Of a stretch of DNA of 64,000 nt, positions 63,691 through 64,000 are shown piece by piece. A model generated the notes under the pieces. That model ran no database searches. It was given only the letters and a program-made list of their open reading frames with translations, and had not been told where the DNA came from. The translations under genes were made by a program, and so were the position numbers. The stretch covers positions 3,224,001-3,288,000 of the forward strand of contig OY729418.1 in assembly GCA_963422275.1 (NCBI GenBank). Direction: 5' to 3'. Every line of letters starts with the position of its first letter. Position 1 is the first letter of the stretch. Source of the DNA: G963422275 sp963422275. GTDB taxonomy: Bacteria; Pseudomonadota; Alphaproteobacteria; Rhodobacterales; Rhodobacteraceae.

Positions 63691-63728
63691 GCGGCGGTTG
63701 TTGCGGGATGGCTGATTGCATTCTGACG

Positions 63729-64000
63729 AATTGCTTATGCACTTGGTTCCGGCGACACAAGGCATTGTGTCAGGGATGTTGGGTGATGGAATGTTCGCAT
63801 GACATTCTTGACGTGGAACCGTCCCATGACCAAAATTCCCGCCAGCCTCATCATCTTCCAGCGCCGGTTCCCCGACGACGACGCCTGCGCCCGGCGGCTC
63901 ATCGCCGTCCGATGGCCACCCATTGCAACGGCATCTCCGCCCTGCAGTTGCAGAAGCGGCTCGGGGTCGGAAACTGCCGCAACGCCTGGATGCTCGCCGC
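63729..64000 (+). pseudogene. IS1595-family transposase, 5' part with internal deletion
   Basis: An ATG at 63828 opens MTKIPASLIIFQRRFPDDDA. After about 31 codons the frame breaks, and a +1-shifted frame continues with THCNGISALQLQKRLGVGNC and RNAWMLA, a block that normally lies about 50-60 residues further along (GISALQLQ...AWMLL). The zinc ribbon has been deleted. The upstream 100 bp match the IS1595 end at 21875-21972. The gene runs off the window. Confidence 0.65.

Overview
The window reads as chromosomal DNA of an alphaproteobacterium, most likely close to the Rhodobacterales. Markers are the tiny alphaproteobacterial aa3 oxidase subunit IV, a COQ9-type ubiquinone protein, a TrcR/DUF1013 cell-cycle regulator, a SPOR-tailed DD-carboxypeptidase, a divergent cytochrome c / prephenate dehydratase pair, and an SRP RNA upstream of dnaX. 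G+C looks to be in the mid-50s %. No rRNA, tRNA or CRISPR array was seen. Decayed transposase pieces are scattered through the window, and at least one housekeeping gene (ybaB) is broken, so the genome has carried many mobile elements and is losing genes.

Layout. 0-3 kb: end of a metallo-beta-lactamase-fold gene, aa3 oxidase subunit IV, rpsU, COQ9, and a PIG3-type quinone oxidoreductase. 3-17 kb: a catabolic island around a LacI-type regulator. Leftward run the regulator, an M24 pita-bread hydrolase, and a 2-oxoacid dehydrogenase (E1 alpha, E1 beta, and an E2 split into two proteins). Rightward run a beta-hydroxyacid dehydrogenase, a complete branched-chain-amino-acid-type ABC transporter and a glutathione S-transferase. 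The same 13-bp operator-like word lies in front of both arms. 17-22 kb: transposon debris, a secreted ankyrin protein made of near-identical 102-bp repeats, trcR, an SDR and clpS.

22-30 kb: DD-carboxypeptidase and a yejABEF peptide importer, then a dead transposase. 30-33 kb: cytochrome c, pheA, nudC. 33-38.5 kb: a tightly coupled five-gene operon of unusual composition (Rieske oxygenase, two tandem paralogues of unknown function, a DUF1116 protein, an amidase). This is the best candidate here for an undescribed pathway. 38.8-46.3 kb: a 5'-nucleotidase-like enzyme and a dipeptide-type ABC importer closed by a strong terminator. 46.4-51.5 kb: SRP RNA, a gamma-glutamylcyclotransferase, a large ankyrin protein, dnaX, a truncated ybaB and recR. 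51.5-54.6 kb: hemF, hemE and hemC. 55-56.6 kb: glpD between two transposase remnants. 57.7-62.4 kb: a TctCBA transporter joined to an AtuA-family protein and a DUF4387 protein. 62.4-64 kb: two decayed insertion sequences.

Together this is a scavenging heterotroph segment. Four separate uptake systems (Liv, Yej, Dpp-like, Tct) sit next to enzymes that probably process what they import, interleaved with core replication, haem and quinone genes.
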